A stretch of DNA of 29,339 bases from a virus, in the IMG/VR virus record IMGVR_UViG_3300017758_000078, positions 1 through 29,339 of that record; one strand, given 5' to 3'. A model generated the notes under the pieces. That model saw only the letters and a list, made by a program, of their open reading frames with translations. It had not been told where the DNA came from and ran no database searches. This document shows, in pieces, positions 29,201 to 29,339 of the stretch (positions are counted from its first letter, which is position 1; every line of letters begins with the position of its first letter). A program made the translations under genes and the position numbers.

Positions 29201-29339
29201 CAATGGAAACTACGATTATGGTACATCAGGTCAAGTGTTACAAAGTAACTCTACAGGAGTATCTTGGGAAACTGTTGCAGGACATAATCACACAGGTATA
29301 ACTTTCCCTAACTCAGGAACAGTATTATCTGATAATAAT
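26208..29339 (+). CDS. Tail tip / receptor-binding protein with FN3 domains (incomplete at window end)
   Basis: Open for 1044 codons from ATG 26208, running off the window, so incomplete at the 3' end. The first 420 residues look like a baseplate/tip protein (ARYVGIVESLELGMENDVQI, TEFVSRVE-like SEFVSRVELIASKHGAEAN, EYDIAGDFTVGDKIFIFDPD). Residues about 427-545 and 558-680 are fibronectin type III-like (SGLTTVAGTY, YYSVGVQAVDITGFDS; HYFRVTAVDSSGNESEPS). Then comes the helix-like NSANIANLAVTNALIANAAI seen in many J-type tip proteins, followed by beta repeats of the type GW-x-I-x-S-x-G-x-A-x-F-x-x-x-TIRG-x-L (about 28455 and 28780). The C-terminal part probably contacts the host surface. Confidence 0.85.
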   Translation, partial: MSVTEKLMAQGQFSLALNKQDTPNSIINSIDAWGHIVIVKGDLNVQEFSDSTLLSAARYVGIVESLELGMENDVQIMGTGLVSYLGDGDTRGMPIATSGGPSGVRSYKNKTLEQTLDSTGSPKGILRAEDGSFGPIRKGTITEPTGSNTTYTGKHYTESVLKALKFICSDLNVEFKVSTTGLLDAGPSASLFAGHDTDPTAIIVRGANGQDPNITGINTTSLVAQYDASEFVSRVELIASKHGAEANIGSATASSIPYKDLFGESLFRAQYVSDPQTEGTKKNERAQEYLLELNEVKKQLNVSLEEYDIAGDFTVGDKIFIFDPDIGFVDTEADRVSDGRSSLFETVYQGQVLNPTKIRVLGITWPIQNGYGVFYRDKDGNYLELTDYCIFETSDVQLEIGDVAPTIKESLGFSGHTVDLVGSPDKSIPDTPSGLTTVAGTYSDGNGISKGFVKLSWTEPLNTDGTSITDGSFYRVRWRVVQDTDGNNIIDENDTQVTEFNYSTVQFDTREFIIYDLSPNTYYSVGVQAVDITGFDSDFASISSVQTPADGGAPNKPDGFATIASNPLRVQFIHNLGQAKDSNGNAVSPVVNFTLAKDLSHLNIYASTTSGFDLQYNSTTNKVTQTGFKIGQIVATSAHIQNGIAAVGYIDLDNADTHYFRVTAVDSSGNESEPSNEQTGNADLVNSANIANLAVTNALIANAAITDLKVADVSAGKVTAGTIAGQTIILNTSGDTGNDSIIKSSNYSTGSAGWAITSDGTAEFQNATIRGSLNASDITAGTLSSDRLDTNFIAVGGAASDVNSGSTTIDGGNITTNSITANELNFTPFENGDAITDGTIAGITINSTEIQSTGFNSSSGFQISSNGNAIFRDVTIRGTLEGTSLTDNFTLDGGTIRTASSGSRVEIKETSSVGMINFYDSSDELTMSMQASTDEFQMVGGLDDNVKLSTVLGKELELNAGTIKINAYGNASGGPINLGTPGTNNISQVDVKIGIATNNGNYDYGTSGQVLQSNSTGVSWETVAGHNHTGITFPNSGTVLSDNN

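Noticed and set aside
1-29339. tRNA genes, integrase, lysis cassette or transposase
   Set aside because: None was recognised on either strand by reading; absence from this window says nothing about the rest of the genome.

Overview
The window is a contiguous piece (late-gene side plus accessory genes) of the genome of a tailed phage with siphovirus-type architecture. By eye it is AT-rich, about one third G+C. A WhiB-family gene (16394-16687), a family confined to Actinobacteria and their phages, points to an actinobacterial host. The low G+C, compact genes and repeated ATG/GTG starts lying 6-9 bases after a -10 box (probable leaderless mRNAs) suggest an aquatic low-G+C actinobacterium such as the marine Actinomarina-like lineages; that last step is inference. 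No integrase, replication or lysis gene is recognisable here.

Layout. 21-530 encodes a terminase-small-subunit-like HTH protein. 713-4946 is a methylation cassette: two tandem MT-A70-type adenine methyltransferases, two beta-class N6A/N4C methyltransferases and a C5-cytosine methyltransferase, joined by short overlaps behind a strong promoter. Inside the C5 gene, in the +1 frame, lies a second 379-codon gene (3598-4737) with its own Shine-Dalgarno and family-like motifs. 4924-5411 holds a small minus-strand gene with an SOS-box-like operator and a control region dense in inverted and direct repeats. 5412-6132 is a short operon of small unknown genes closed by a terminator; 6292-6438 is a tiny basic minus-strand gene; 6489-6812 is a thioredoxin.

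6925-29339 is the morphogenesis block: a ParB-like protein fused to what looks like a dead methyltransferase fold, TerL, a very long portal fusion, a two-gene minus-strand moron cassette, HK97-type protease, major capsid protein, small basic proteins and head-tail connector. WhiB and zinc-finger regulators interrupt the neck genes. Neck and tail-terminator proteins, major tail protein, tail assembly chaperones with a -1 frameshift (CCCAAAA), tape measure, three micro-genes, a distal-tail-like protein and a large tail-tip protein that runs off the window end complete it.

How it works together: the methyltransferases probably modify phage DNA against host restriction or for regulation; the TerL/portal/protease/capsid genes build and fill an HK97-fold head; the connector-to-tail-tip genes build a long non-contractile tail; WhiB, the zinc-finger protein, the repeated palindromic operators and the SOS-like site suggest redox- or stress-responsive transcription control. 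The strongest unusual signals are the dual-coded C5 methyltransferase locus and the decayed methyltransferase next to terminase.
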